Notes under the pieces: generated by a model
What the model was told of the DNA's origin: nothing
Database searches by the model: none
The model's input: the letters and a program-made list of their open reading frames with translations, nothing else
Assembly: GCA_025991245.1 (NCBI GenBank)
Contig: BQMJ01000012.1
Span: 62,001-126,000 of the forward strand
Direction: 5' to 3'
DNA length: 64,000 bases
From: Galdieria partita
Taxonomy: Eukaryota > Rhodophyta > Bangiophyceae > Galdieriales > Galdieriaceae
Program-made: the position numbers and the translations under genes
In this document: positions 1 to 10,511 of the stretch, piece after piece
How positions within the stretch are numbered: position 1 is the stretch's first letter
Layout: each line of letters begins with the position of its first letter

Positions 1-652
1 TTTATTTGTAGAATCAGTGCTTTTCAAAATCTTCAGAGAACTAAGAGAGCGTCTCCACTATTTTGGGCAGCTTGATTGGCATCCAAAATTGTAAAGAATC
101 ATAATGCCTTTCACTTTTGAAAACTGCGAAATATACACAAGGTATGTGCAAGAAATATGATAGATCTCAGTCAATAGATGAATGATCGGAATATTGCAGA
201 GTATTATAAGTATTTGAATATGGTGCTTGTTCATTCATCTCTATCCGCGTCTATTGAAAACAGACCCTTTGCTTGGATTTTAGACTTTTTCTCAAAGTGA
301 AGGATATCCAAGTCAAAATTTTAGATGTAATCCTAAACAGTGACAATAGACGAGTGATAATATGTTAGCCCAACACTTTATATATATGAGCACTTTGATT
401 GCTGCTTCACTAGAATATACGCAACTTCAAGTTCTTATATTGATACTGTCTATTCGTTATTATTAATCGGCTCATCACGAGATGGTGTTACTTTATTCTA
501 AAAATCTGACTTCTATTGAGGTAGATATGTGTGTTATTATTCTCTGATGTGCTTAAAGTGTGGTAACAGGACACAAATTCTTAAGATTTTCTTGGCGACT
601 TTTGGGGAATAACTCTTTTTGGTTGAGGATTCTGTCTGTGTGAAAACTAGTC
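1..652. other. Intergenic DNA at the left edge, no gene seen
   Basis: AT-rich sequence with no long open frame and no recognisable protein or RNA motif. The right-hand part should carry the promoter and 5' leader of the SEC13 gene. The left part may hold the tail of a gene lying outside the window; nothing in the sequence proves this. Confidence 0.5.
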
Positions 653-1704
653 ATGCTGCTGGAAACGGCGCACGCTGATATGATCGTAAGAGAAACTTTT
701 CGTTTTCAAAGGCTCTGCAATAATGGAAAGAATTTATTTAGCACGACGCACAGTTTGACTATTACGGGAAACGGGTTGCAACTTGTTCCTCTGACACAAC
801 AGTGAAAATCTTTAAACTGGAAGGAGAACAACAAGTGTTGGAAGCGGAATTGAGAGGTCACGAAGGCCCCGTTTGGCAAGTGGCTTGGGCACACCCCAAG
901 TTTGGAAACATTCTTGCTTCTTGTAGCTATGATGGTACAGTAGTACTCTGGATAGAAGAGTCACCTGGGACTTGGTCACAGCTTTTCCGATATGAGCAAC
1001 GAAGAGCTTCTATCAATTCAGTTGCTTTCGCACCGCACGAGTATGGCCTGTCTTTTGCTTGTGCTTCAAGTGATGGATATGTAGCTGTTCTCACACAACA
1101 CGAAGATGGCAGTTGGGAGGAGAAGCTTCTCTCCGAATCTGCGGACAGCAGTGTTCCATCGCACAATCTTGGGGCTAATACTGTCTCGTGGGCTCCTGCA
1201 GTCCAACCAGGGGCTTTGTTTTCACATGAAAGAAGTACTCCTCCGTTGAAACGCCTGGCAAGTGGTGGTTGTGACAATGTTATAAAGATATGGTGTTGTG
1301 ACAATACAGGAGCTTGGAAGTTGGAAGGAAATCCGCTCGTTAAACATATGGATTGGGTAAGAGGTGTTGCCTGGGCGCCGAGTATCGGCCTAAGTGTGCA
1401 TACTATTGCCTCTTGCAGTCAGGTATGTAAATACTGTTGTAGAAAGGTATTATTGGATCGACTTTATGTGATATGAAAGGATAAAACTGTTGTGATATGG
1501 ACACAAGATGAAAGCAGTTTAGAATGGTCTCCTCAAGAATTGGTTAAGATGGATGCTCCTGTGTGGTCTGTGAGTTGGTCTTTTATTGGTAACATATTGG
1601 CGGTAAGCTCTGGAGATAGTACAGTCAGTTTATGGAAAGAAGACGTGGATGGAACGTGGCGAAATATTCAAAAGTTGGATAGTCCCATCCATGCAGTCTC
1701 ATAA
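653..1704 (+). CDS. SEC13: SEC13-type WD40 protein (COPII coat / nuclear pore)
   Basis: A beta-propeller protein of the COPII outer coat that pairs with SEC31 on ER vesicles and also sits in the nuclear pore Y complex. The model has three exons (653-685, 742-1422, 1480-1704) and 312 residues, the usual length for SEC13. The tiny first exon reads MLLETAHADMI and continues across a 56-bp intron into HDAQFDYYGKRVATCSSD, which matches the SEC13 N-terminus closely. WD repeats follow, for example ILASCSYDGTVVLW and NILAVSSGDSTVSLW. SEC13 lacks the last blade, which SEC31 or NUP145C supplies, and the compact length here fits that. The stop codon lies only 40 bp before the start of the next gene on the same strand. 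Confidence 0.93.
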
Positions 1705-1744
1705 AATATTGGATTTGGCCCAGTCGTTTTCCAGTTCATTTATT

Positions 1745-2911
1745 ATGGAAGTGCGCCATGTGCCAAATAGTCTATTTTGTCGCATCTGTTTTATACCTAT
1801 AGTGCCTTCTTTCCAAAAGAAGTTACTCAACACTTGTGTTTCCATCAACTGGTCTCGTTCAAACTTTGCCGTCAACGCTATACAGAGTCGGAACTCTTGT
1901 GCTCTACTAAGAAATGACACAGCTTGGATACACTCTACGAATGCACCAATGTCCCGGTTATCTTATATGCAAAAGGAATTCGTATCCTGTAAATCCTATT
2001 TTCACTGGAACCAAACAGGACAGCTACACGTAACTCGGATAGTAGGAACGAGTGAGCTGTTGTTACAGAGTCTGCAAACTATGCAAAAGACATCATATTG
2101 CAGAAGTAATCTGGAAACGAGGTGCTTGGGGCTGCTGGATTCGCTGAATTTTCAGAGAAAAGTACTCTTAATACATTTCCCAAAGTTGACCAGTATTCGT
2201 CAGTCAAAGAACCGTTGCCCAAGAATTTGCTCCAGCTCGGTGAGTACTGTCAGCACAGACGATCCTGGTCGCTCTTCAAAGTCCGTTGACGGATCGAATG
2301 GTGTTTGTTTGGAACTGCGTCAAGCAAAGCCTGAAGAACTTGTCGCAGTGGCAGAGATACGAAGAGTAGCTTTTACACCTGAAGAAACTTTTTCCACGCA
2401 TTTGACGGAAGATAAAAGGCAACAAGATATTTATTATGCCATATTGGAACGTCTGAAAAGGCCTGGAACTTGCTGTCTTGTTGTAGTGAAAAGAATTTTG
2501 ACTGATAATGAAAATGGACAGTCTGTAGACAAGACACGAGAATTAGATATTCCCGAGGAAGAACTTGTTTTAGGTACATGTGATGTTTCTATTCATGATG
2601 CTGAAAGTGGATTGCGTGTCCGAACTTCGAACTTTAAAAGAGTTGTCTATGTTTCAAGTATGGCAGTAAGACCGGAATATCGAAGGAAGGGCGTCGCAAA
2701 AAGATTGTTAAATGGCGTATTGGATATCGCTAGATTGGAGAAGATTGATGATATATTTCTTCATGTTGACGAAACCAATGCTCCTGCAGTCAGGCTTTAC
2801 TATTCTTTTGGTTTTCAGCGTTTTCCACTTCCTATTCCCATGTGGCTTAGAACCATGGCAAGACATGATCATGTGCTTCTTTGGAAAGATTTGAGAAGAG
2901 CTGAAGAATAA
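1745..2911 (+). CDS. GNAT-family N-acetyltransferase with a long N-terminal extension
   Basis: A single-exon frame of 388 residues from the ATG chosen here. The frame is open further upstream, into the SEC13 coding end, so the start is uncertain; this ATG is the first one after the SEC13 stop. The C-terminal half, from about residue 186, is a GNAT fold. Motif A is visible as VSSMAVRPEYRRKGVAKRLL, with the acetyl-CoA-binding R-R-K-G-V-A core, and is followed by VDETNAPAVRLYYSFGF, the usual motif B. The N-terminal ~185 residues are rich in Ser, Cys and Arg and have no recognised domain; they could include a plastid or mitochondrial targeting peptide. Plant plastid GNAT enzymes have a similar layout. 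The substrate cannot be read from the sequence. Confidence 0.85.
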   Translation: MEVRHVPNSLFCRICFIPIVPSFQKKLLNTCVSINWSRSNFAVNAIQSRNSCALLRNDTAWIHSTNAPMSRLSYMQKEFVSCKSYFHWNQTGQLHVTRIVGTSELLLQSLQTMQKTSYCRSNLETRCLGLLDSLNFQRKVLLIHFPKLTSIRQSKNRCPRICSSSVSTVSTDDPGRSSKSVDGSNGVCLELRQAKPEELVAVAEIRRVAFTPEETFSTHLTEDKRQQDIYYAILERLKRPGTCCLVVVKRILTDNENGQSVDKTRELDIPEEELVLGTCDVSIHDAESGLRVRTSNFKRVVYVSSMAVRPEYRRKGVAKRLLNGVLDIARLEKIDDIFLHVDETNAPAVRLYYSFGFQRFPLPIPMWLRTMARHDHVLLWKDLRRAEE

Positions 2912-3043
2912 AGATGTAGAGAAAGAGAGAAGCAGCTTATCCTGATATGAACTTTGTCGTAATGTGGTGACTGAGGTTTACTTTTAAAACAGTCTGGTAC
3001 AAGGAATTTGTGAATAGAAAATATAAAATCCATTGATTTGTTT

Positions 3044-3229
3044 ATGAGTAGAGTTTTTTGTAAAGTTCGACCAATATTGACTAGAAGAACCGGGTGTCTT
3101 TGGAAGTCCTACAACGTAGTTTTACAATTTCAGTTCCTACGAAACAAGAAAATGATTCAACGGAAGGCTTATGCAATGTTTGATGGTGTAGGTTTGTCCA
3201 CTAAAGACTATAGAAATAATGGGAGCTAG
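3044..3229 (+). CDS. Possible small basic protein, unassigned
   Basis: A short frame of 61 codons starting MSRVFCKVRPILTRR and ending near KAYAMFDGVGLSTKDYR. The arginine-rich, acid-free N-terminus resembles a mitochondrial presequence. It lies in the 474-bp gap between the acetyltransferase and the methyltransferase, on the same strand as both. No family is recognised. It may be a real small organelle protein, a first exon of something else, or chance. Confidence 0.3.
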   Translation: MSRVFCKVRPILTRRTGCLWKSYNVVLQFQFLRNKKMIQRKAYAMFDGVGLSTKDYRNNGS

Positions 3230-3385
3230 TATTTTCCTTACCAAAGGATAATTAGTACAATAACTTGGAAAGATGGACATGTTATCATATAGTTAAAAAT
3301 ATAATGTTTCTCATTCTTTTGGATTCTTCCGGTTTCTTTGTGTGGTGTTGTGTCTTCATGTTGAATATTTGTCGAGGATGTTGTC

Positions 3386-4441
3386 ATGAGGGATTATTGG
3401 ATTGGAACTAGTTATCTACTCTGGTGGTGGGTTGCTCAAAGTAACAAGACACTTTATAGTAGTTTCGTTAGTTCGGTGAACAGTTTAAGAAACTGGCACT
3501 TGCCCCTTATATCTCGTGCATCTTACAAGAGGGGTTTCCTTTCAGGCAGCAAAACTTTACGTCAAGAAGAGTCAACTTTGATAGCCCAAGTTTGTTGTGG
3601 GGAACGTATTGGTCGAGAGTTGTTTCAGAAAAAGTTTCTGTATCAACACAATATTCGTAGGGCCATGGCGTGGCTCTCCCGTGGGAGAAACCAAGCTGAA
3701 TTGGTAAAGGCACTGAAAGAAAACGGACTGATAAAAACGGAAAGAGTTGAGAAGACATTACTTGCTGTCGATAGAGGCTATTTTTGTAAATACAGACCTT
3801 ATGAAGATACTCCACAACCTATTGGTTGGAACGCTACCATAAGTGCGCCACATATGCACGTCACTTGTTTAGAACTGCTCAACGAGCACTTGAAACCTGG
3901 AAGCAAGGTGCTAGATATAGGGTCGGGGTAAGTCAAAGACATTTTGGTTATATAAGGGTTTACTTGACTTAGTTCTGGTTATTTGACAGCTTGCATGGGT
4001 ATTATGGTCAGACCAAATGGTCTCGTTGTGGGTATCGAACATATTCCTGGACTTGCTCAACAATCTGTTGAGAACTTGGAAAGGAGCCAGAGGATTTTAC
4101 TGGAAGAAGGGGTTGTTAGGATTACAGTAGGTGACGGCAGGAAGGGTTTCCCGGAAGAAGCTCCGTTTGACGCAATTCATGTCGGTGCTGCTGCAGGTAA
4201 TGTTCCTAGAGTTCTTTTAGACCAGTTGGCTCCCGGTGGTCGCATGTTGATTCCGGAAGGTATTTGTTTGTCTCGTTTTTCTCCTGCTTGTATGGTTGAA
4301 GATATAATGCTATTAGGTACTTCAGAACAAGAATTGGTCCAGTATGACAAAGCAAAGGATGGCACTATTTCTAAGAGACATATCACTTTTGTGAGATATG
4401 TTCCACTTTGCTCTCCGGAACAGCAAATTCGTGGCATGTAG
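3386..4441 (+). CDS. PCMT: Protein-L-isoaspartate O-methyltransferase
   Basis: Methylates isoaspartyl residues in damaged proteins with S-adenosylmethionine, starting their repair. Two exons (3386-3927 and 3973-4441) give 336 residues. The 45-bp intron splits the SAM-binding motif I, which reads VLDIGSGSGYLTA once joined. Family hallmarks are TISAPHMHVTCLELL before the motif and VGDGRKGFPEEAPFDAIHVGAA after it, then LLDQLAPGGRMLIP. The first ~90 residues have no counterpart in the ~225-residue standard enzyme. They start with a Trp-rich hydrophobic patch (YLLWWWVA) and may be a targeting sequence. A later start is possible, but the enzyme core begins at about residue 93 (HNIRRAMAWL). Confidence 0.92.
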
Positions 4442-4810
4442 ACCACAGTATTGCTAACATGACTGAGGTGCTAACATGTAGTGTTATAATAACAGTATTA
4501 GAAGAGGCAGAATGACGTTTATGATACATAATTTTATTGTATATTTGCTTGATATAATATATGGTAAATATGCGTTGTTATGAAAGACTATTTGTTCATG
4601 TGATGTTTTACAAGTCTCTGATATACAAATAAAAGAGTAACATTGAACGATTGAAAAACAAGAAAAAACCAAGACGTTATATTCGTGAAATAGAACAAAT
4701 CAAAGAAAAACCTCAACCATGGCAGAAATATCAACGCAACAACAAAGGAACAAGTTCAATTTTTTTAAAGAAAGAACATATCACTAAGCTCACTAGTCTC
4801 TGGTTACTAC
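4442..4810. other. Convergent 3' intergenic region
   Basis: About 370 bp between the stop codons of two convergent genes (the isoaspartyl methyltransferase on plus, 3-hydroxyisobutyrate dehydrogenase on minus). It is AT-rich and should hold both 3' ends and polyadenylation sites, for example AATAAAAG near 4628. No gene is seen. Confidence 0.5.
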
Positions 4811-6015
4811 TTATGACATCTTTGGAAGTTGACATCCATTTAAAGATTCTAGAGTTTCAATCAAAGCTTGAGTTCCCTTCTTTGCACCTCCATTCGCCAT
4901 TAAAGATACATACAGTTGTTGTGCAAGCGCTAAACCTGGTAATGAAATTCTCATTCGTTGACATTCTGCCAACGCAATGCCCAGATCCTTTACAAAATGC
5001 TCCTAATCAAAGTTACTTGTGTTATAAAACTCTGAAAACATTACATACGACATAAAAACCAGGAGCCATGTCTCTTTTCATAATGCGAGGTGAATATGCT
5101 TGTAAAGAGAAAGAAGCAGCGCCACCACTTAAGATAGCAGAAAGGTACGTCTCCAGATTCAAACCTGCCTTGAAAGCATATATGAGCCCTTCACACATTC
5201 CGATCATATTGGAGGCAATCGTTATTTGGTTGGCCAACTTGGCGTGTTGTCCAGAACCAGCTTCTCCAAAGTATTTGATAGTTTTACCAAAGCAACCTAA
5301 CAAAGGCGACACAGACTCATACGCAGACTGTGAACCACCCACAAAGATAACAAGTGTACCATTTTTGGCTCCCACATCTCCTCCAGTGACAGGTGCATCC
5401 AAAGAATACTTTCCTTGTGAAGAAGCCTCATCTGATATCTCTTTTGCCAAACTGGGCTCACTCGTTGTCAAATCTATGACAACACCTCCCTTTTTCAAAC
5501 CAGCCAAGACTCCTGAACTTTCGTCTAAGATCACCTGACGTACATCGTGAGGATATCCCACCATAGTAAATACGATGTCACAGTGCTGAGCAAGTTCCTT
5601 GGGAGATTTGCAAACCGTGGCTCCCTTTTCCACCAAGGGCTGTGCTTTTTGGATGGTTCTGTTATAAACATAAAAGGGTCCATATCCCTTATCCATACAA
5701 TGCCTGGCCATATGAACACCTAAGCCAAGCATAAAGCACTAGGGCGGAAGTAAAAGCTTCACTCTTACCCATAACTCCAGTTCCAATCCAACCAATATTT
5801 GTCTTGCCTGGAATCACTTCCATGGATTGCGATTCTGTTGCCTGTGTAGAGAAAAACCTAAACTCAGTCGAACTGCAACTACGTCTCCAACCCAAAAACA
5901 CAAGTGCTCTCGTTGGCTGCAATACAGAATAGCCAATACGTTGCATGCCCACGGGACAAACAGGCATTTGGCGAGCTGAGAAACTGGCAATTCTTACAAA
6001 AGTATTTATTGCCAT
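4811..6015 (-). CDS. HIBADH: 3-hydroxyisobutyrate dehydrogenase-like protein, mitochondrial
   Basis: An NAD(P)-dependent beta-hyd­roxyacid dehydrogenase; in valine breakdown this family oxidises 3-hydroxyisobutyrate in mitochondria. Three exons (6015-5769, 5719-5049, 5002-4811) encode 369 residues. The N-terminus (MAINTFVRIASFSARQ) is basic and acid-free, as expected of a presequence. The Rossmann motif GWIGTGVMGVHMA is created by splicing. The substrate signature DAPVTGGDVGAKNGT and the catalytic-lysine segment GSGQHAKLANQ are intact. The last exon (EHFVKDLGIALAEC onward) carries the C-terminal helical domain. Its right-hand neighbour, 6-phosphogluconate dehydrogenase, is on the same strand and belongs to the same superfamily. 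A glyoxylate or succinic-semialdehyde reductase role is an alternative. Confidence 0.87.
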
Positions 6016-6129
6016 TCAGAAAACTACAAGAAAAACTACAACTTGTAAGCATTGGAAGTAACACGACCACCACTACCAGTCCAACTACAAAGTTTTAAAA
6101 TATATGAGAATACCTGATGCAAAATACAC

Positions 6130-7600
6130 TTACTCTGTATGGAAGTATTTGCCTCGTGGCTGATCCACTCTCTCATAGGTATGAGCACCAAAATAGTCTC
6201 TCTGTGCTTGCAAAAGATTTGCTGGAAGGCGCTCTGAACGATATCCATCGAAAAAGGCAAGACTGGAACTAAAAGCTGGACATGGAATGCCCATATAAGC
6301 TGCTTGAGCAACTACATTCCTCCAGCCCCTTTCTCCTTTTAGTACTGCATCTTTGAAAAAGTCGTCCAGTAATAGATTCGACAAATTTGGAGTTCGTAGA
6401 AAAGCATCACGAATTTGTCCCAAAAATACTGAACGAATGATACAACCACCACGCCACATCAAAGCGATACCTCCATAGTTCAAATTCCAACCATAATGAC
6501 TGGCTGCTTCTCGTAATAACATATATCCTTGAGCATAACTAACAACTTTTGACGCATACAAGGCATCATGAACATCCTATCCAACAAACAATTTTAGAAA
6601 TACAGTCCGTTCTAATAAACAATGCTTCAACTACCTGAACGAAAGCATTCTTATCATGAATGACTACGTCAGATGAATATGAACCAAATATTTTCGATGC
6701 ATTTAGACGTTCTTCCTTCATAGAAGACAAAACTCGTGAAAATACGGCTTCAGCAATCAGAGTTACAGGAACATTGAGGTCCAACGAAGACATTGCAGTC
6801 CATTTACCAGTCCCTTTCTGTTCTGCTGTATCTAAAATCTTCTCCACTAAATCGGAACCATCGGTATCCTTAAACTTTAAAATATTTGCAGTAATTTCAA
6901 TAAGATACGAGTTTAAAACTCCATCATTCCATTGAGTAAATATATCAGCGATATCTCCATTGCTCAACTTCAACCCCCGATGCAAAAGATTGTATGCTTC
7001 ACAGATAAGTTCCATGTCTCCATATTCTATTCCATTATGAACCATTTTCACATAGTGGCCAGCGCCATCTTCACCAACCCACTCACAACAAGGCTCGCCG
7101 TTGGCTTTAGCACTTATAGCCTGGAAAATAGGCTTGACTAACTTCCAAGCTGCGGGTGAGCCACCAGGCATGATAGAAGGTCCATGTCTAGCACCTTCTT
7201 CACCACCAGAGACTCCTGTTCCAATAAAAAGCAATCCCTTGGCCTCAGCTTCTTTAGTTCTTCTCCTCGTATCCAGAAAGTGAGAGTTTCCCCCATCAAC
7301 TATGAGATCTCCGGGAGACAAAAAAGGCACCAGCATAGAAATAAACTGATCAACTGCTTCTCCTGCTTTCACCAGAAGAATGATTATTCTTGGTCTTTTT
7401 AAAAGGGCACAAAACTCTTGCAACGAGTGTGCACCTACTATATTGGTACCCTTGGCTTCACCGTTCAGAAAGTCGTCGACTTTGGAAACCGTTCTGTTAA
7501 AAACAGCAACCTTGAACCCATGATCGTTCATATTTAGAACCAAGTTTTGTCCCATAACAGCTAAGCCTATCAGACCTACATCTGCAGTTCCACTCGCCAT
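6130..7600 (-). CDS. GND: 6-phosphogluconate dehydrogenase (decarboxylating)
   Basis: Third enzyme of the oxidative pentose phosphate pathway: 6-phosphogluconate + NADP+ gives ribulose 5-phosphate, CO2 and NADPH. Two exons (7600-6635 and 6576-6130) encode 470 residues, full family length. Visible features are the dinucleotide-binding GLIGLAVMGQNLVLN at residues 9-23, the GTGVSGGEEGARHGPS loop and the active-site stretch GDGAGHYVKMVHNGIEYGDM with its catalytic lysine. The C-terminal helical domain keeps YGWNLNYGGIALMWRGGCIIRS. There is no N-terminal extension, so this copy is probably cytosolic. It starts 206 bp from a divergent small gene on the plus strand, so the two may share a promoter. 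Confidence 0.97.
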
Positions 7601-7806
7601 TTTTCTTCAATGAGTCGAAGCAAATTTCTAATGCTTGCGAGTTCTTTTGTTGTTAGATAGAAAAGGTTACTTTTACAAATAGATCATGAAAGACTGGACA
7701 GATGTATTTTATTTTGAAAATAAGTCATCCATTCTTCTCTTGAAGATAGCCTCATTGACAAAGTTCCATTCAGTGTCCATCTTTAACCCGCCCAATATTT
7801 TCGTCA

Positions 7807-8065
7807 ATGGATTCATTTAAACAACAAAAGAGACAGCTTGCTTTGAGAGTCGACCAGGTAAGGCACAGAAAAAAAAAGTACATAGTCAAATTCTCTACAT
7901 TTCAAATAGAATCTCGATAATATTCTTGCAAGTCTCACGGATATTTTGGGAACTTTTGAGATACTTGGCAGTTCACTTTCTCAACTTGAAGAGAGAAGAA
8001 GGATATTTCAACTGCAAAAGGAGAAACCATGTGAGCAAGAAAACGAGAGTTATTCCGATAAGTGA
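7807..8065 (+). CDS. Small spliced coiled-coil protein (68 aa), perhaps MED22-like
   Basis: Recovered only after splicing a 52-bp intron (gtaagg...aaatag): exons 7807-7857 and 7910-8065. The protein starts MDSFKQQKRQLALRVDQ and continues NLDNILASLTDILGTFEIL, then SQLEERRRIFQLQKEK before an acidic tail. The heptad-like spacing of Leu/Ile suggests a helical subunit of a larger complex. The early part faintly resembles Mediator subunit 22, but it is too short to be sure. It is divergent from the 6-phosphogluconate dehydrogenase gene and its stop lies 37 bp from the stop of the convergent P1 hydrolase. The good splice sites and coherent helical composition argue that it is real. Confidence 0.55.
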
Positions 8066-8102
8066 CACGTTTGAAGTAAAGCACAATAAAATATATTTCA
8101 TA

Positions 8103-9191
8103 TTATTCCTTTTTAAAATAGTCTCTATATGATAAATAAACTCCACTGCTCTTTGCCTCCCATATAGCTCTCCCAATACTCCTCGTCACACAATCTGCAG
8201 CAATAGCTCCTATTAAAGAAACCATTCTGGCTCGATGAATATTACCTTCTTGAACAGTTGGCAACGAATAATTTCCTGTCGCCAGTACGAATACTGCATC
8301 GCCATCTACCAAAGTATGGGAAGGTTTTATACTTCGAGCAATACCATCATGTGCCATGATAGCTACTCGTTCTGCTTCTGCAGGCAATAAAGCCGCATTG
8401 GTTGCTACCACACCAATGACTGTGTTCTCGTGCACTGTCATAGAAGACTTACAATCTTCAACTACTCCTAACGGTAAACAAAACTTTGAAGGATGAAAGG
8501 ATTGATACAATTGTTCTCTTATTCCACCCATTTCTCTATTCTGTTCCCAAAAAGAAGCCCAAAGAATATCAGACCCTGGAATAACAGGAGAACCATAAGA
8601 GTTGACTGCCATGAGCGCTCCGACTTGTAGTCGACCCCTTTCTTCTATAGCAGAAGCACTTCCCAAACCTCCTTTATATGCTCCAGCTCTTGCTCCACTT
8701 CCAGCTCCAACATTTCCTAGACGAATACTTGCAAAAGGCTCTTGTCTCAACGCTTCTAGACATGCCTTCCTTCCCAGTTCATGATAAGGAGAAATAAACT
8801 CATCACTTTCTTTCCAGTTACCACCATTTCCTAAATCAAACAATACACAACCTGGAACTATAGGCACTGCCGGCACTCCGTGTGGACGGAACGCATTAAA
8901 ACCCTGTCCTTGTTGAGTTAGAACTTGGGCGATACCAGAACCTGCGTCCAAACCAAAAACTGAACCACCAGAAAGAAACACAGCATGAGATAAACCCACC
9001 AAGCAATCAGAACGAAGCGCATCAGTTTCACGAGAACCGGGAGCACCACCAGACACAGAAACTCCAGTAGTGCAAGCCTTTGTTGGAACAACTACTGTAG
9101 TACCAGTTAAAAGTGTCTCGTGCTCTACTGATCCTACTCTTATTCCTTCTACATCTGTTATACTGTTTGTACTTCCAGGAAGTAGTTGCAT
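8103..9191 (-). CDS. P1/S58-family N-terminal-nucleophile hydrolase (DmpA/NylC-like)
   Basis: An intronless frame of 362 residues. The family (DmpA D-aminopeptidase, beta-peptidyl aminopeptidase, NylC nylon-oligomer hydrolase) self-cleaves into two chains and uses the new N-terminal Ser or Thr as nucleophile. Recognisable parts are ITDVEGIRVG at the N-terminus, AVFLSGGSVFGLDAGSG, the Gly-rich LGNVGAGSGARAG, and ENTVIGVVATNAAL. Asn256-Thr257 is the likely cleavage pair, as Asn-Thr is in NylC. The enzyme is mainly bacterial, and the lack of an intron among spliced neighbours is compatible with acquisition from bacteria. The natural substrate is unknown. The fold and active site look complete. 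The stop lies 37 bp from that of a small convergent gene. Confidence 0.88.
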   Translation of the reverse strand: MQLLPGSTNSITDVEGIRVGSVEHETLLTGTTVVVPTKACTTGVSVSGGAPGSRETDALRSDCLVGLSHAVFLSGGSVFGLDAGSGIAQVLTQQGQGFNAFRPHGVPAVPIVPGCVLFDLGNGGNWKESDEFISPYHELGRKACLEALRQEPFASIRLGNVGAGSGARAGAYKGGLGSASAIEERGRLQVGALMAVNSYGSPVIPGSDILWASFWEQNREMGGIREQLYQSFHPSKFCLPLGVVEDCKSSMTVHENTVIGVVATNAALLPAEAERVAIMAHDGIARSIKPSHTLVDGDAVFVLATGNYSLPTVQEGNIHRARMVSLIGAIAADCVTRSIGRAIWEAKSSGVYLSYRDYFKKE

Positions 9192-9324
9192 CGTATCACA
9201 AAGTTTCCGGACCTTATTTACAAAGAACTCGAATATTTTCTACCCAAAACATTTTATTTCTCATTCCTCTCAGAACCCTATTCTCCAATGAGATAACTCG
9301 AAGAACCCCTATATTTTTGGACGA

Positions 9325-10129
9325 CTAAGGATATAAAGCCAAAAAGCGATCAAAGTCGTGATACAACTTTTTCAGCCACTTGCGAGTATTTTCAATTTTT
9401 CTACGAGTCCTTGTTTTGTCGTCAAGCAGTCCTGAAACCGATTCGAGTTCGTTTACGTCTTGAAGTATGTTTCTCACAAAACGATCAGTTGTTATTTGTG
9501 TCTCTTCATTAAACACTCGATTTGCCTAAAAGTTCTTCAAAATTTATTAGAAAGTAGCACAACGGACATACTTTGTTGAGATCATCTCGCAGTTGAGCAA
9601 CGTTGAAGTTGTCTCTGACCAGTTGTTGTATCTCCATCTGCGGGTTTTGTTGGAAAGCACTACACATATCCAAGACCTTGCTACGATATGCTTTCAAATT
9701 TTCTATGCCTTTTTTTACTTGAGGATCTTTCATAGCATCTGTATCCAGTTGCACTGATTCACTGGTCAAGGCCTCTGGTGAGTTGTAACCCGCTTTGGGA
9801 AATACTCTCTTTGTCCAAATTTCGGCAAAGTTTTGTTCCTCAGCTAAAGTTTTTCCTGGTTTTATCAAACTCAACAATAATAACTGCGCGATAGAAATAA
9901 CAAAAGCTCTTCGGTTGTGTGATTTCTTCTCCTTGTTCCAAAGAATTGGCTCTGCTTGAGTTTCACTTCCCTTGATGGAACTTTTCACAAGAGTAATACA
10001 ATAAAAGTATTTACTGCTTTCCATATGTTTGACGAAGAGTTTCTTTTTATGTCCAGAAAATAGCTTCACTTGGCAAGGTAAGAAACCACAAGTCCCAAGA
10101 GTTGCACTTGTAAGCATTGTTCTCCACAA
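9325..10129 (-). CDS. PsbQ/Psb31-like thylakoid-lumen photosystem II protein
   Basis: Two exons (10129-9572 and 9525-9325) encode 252 residues. The N-terminus has a two-part targeting signal. The first ~70 residues are Ser/Lys-rich and suit a plastid transit peptide. They are followed by NRRAFVISIAQLLLLSLI, a twin-arginine signal with a hydrophobic core, ending at TLA before the mature EEQNFAEIWTKRVFPKAGYN. The mature ~155 residues are charged and helical, as in the four-helix bundles of PsbQ, red-algal PsbQ' and diatom Psb31, which stabilise the oxygen-evolving complex. Assignment rests on signal architecture, size and helical pattern rather than on a diagnostic motif. It is divergent from the MRG gene, with 382 bp between the starts. 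Confidence 0.68.
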
Positions 10130-10511
10130 TCACCCAAAAAACGAACGATTTGCAAGTTCAAATGGATGACTTGGCCACTTATGATTTTGCTCCATAGAAT
10201 AAGTATGTAACTTTGAGTTCTTTGTAGGATTACATGATGGAAAAGAAACTTGAAGAGCATATTTTGAAAGACAGCTGTTTCTTGAATCTTGCTCTTGGAC
10301 GAAAATCTCCTATGTGGAAAAAAAGATAGCACTCTGATATATTTCACAATGTTCTTCTCTAGAGAAGCCATTCTTAAAACAATGACTTTGTTATCGACAA
10401 TTGTTTCCAAAACTCTAAATGAATTGAGAAGCACAAATACAATTTTTTAGTTTTGGCGCAATTCGGAAATGTGGTGTAGGAGTATGAGTTGCGGCTCGTC
10501 CAACTGAAGCA
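10130..10511. promoter_or_regulatory. Shared divergent promoter region
   Basis: A 382-bp gap between the divergent starts of the PsbQ/Psb31-like gene and the MRG-domain gene. It must hold both promoters and 5' leaders. I could not define a TATA box or other element with confidence. Confidence 0.5.

Noticed and set aside
4651-5055. Plus-strand frame of 134 codons
   Set aside because: Overlaps the last exon and intron of the dehydrogenase on the other strand; low-complexity Lys/Asn start and no family.
5068-5538. Plus-strand frame of 156 codons
   Set aside because: It lies wholly opposite the second exon of the 3-hydroxyisobutyrate dehydrogenase gene and shows no domain; an antisense shadow.
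4811-7600. Recent tandem duplication giving the two adjacent dehydrogenases
   Set aside because: They belong to distinct old families (HIBADH and 6PGDH) with different lengths and introns; only a distant superfamily link.
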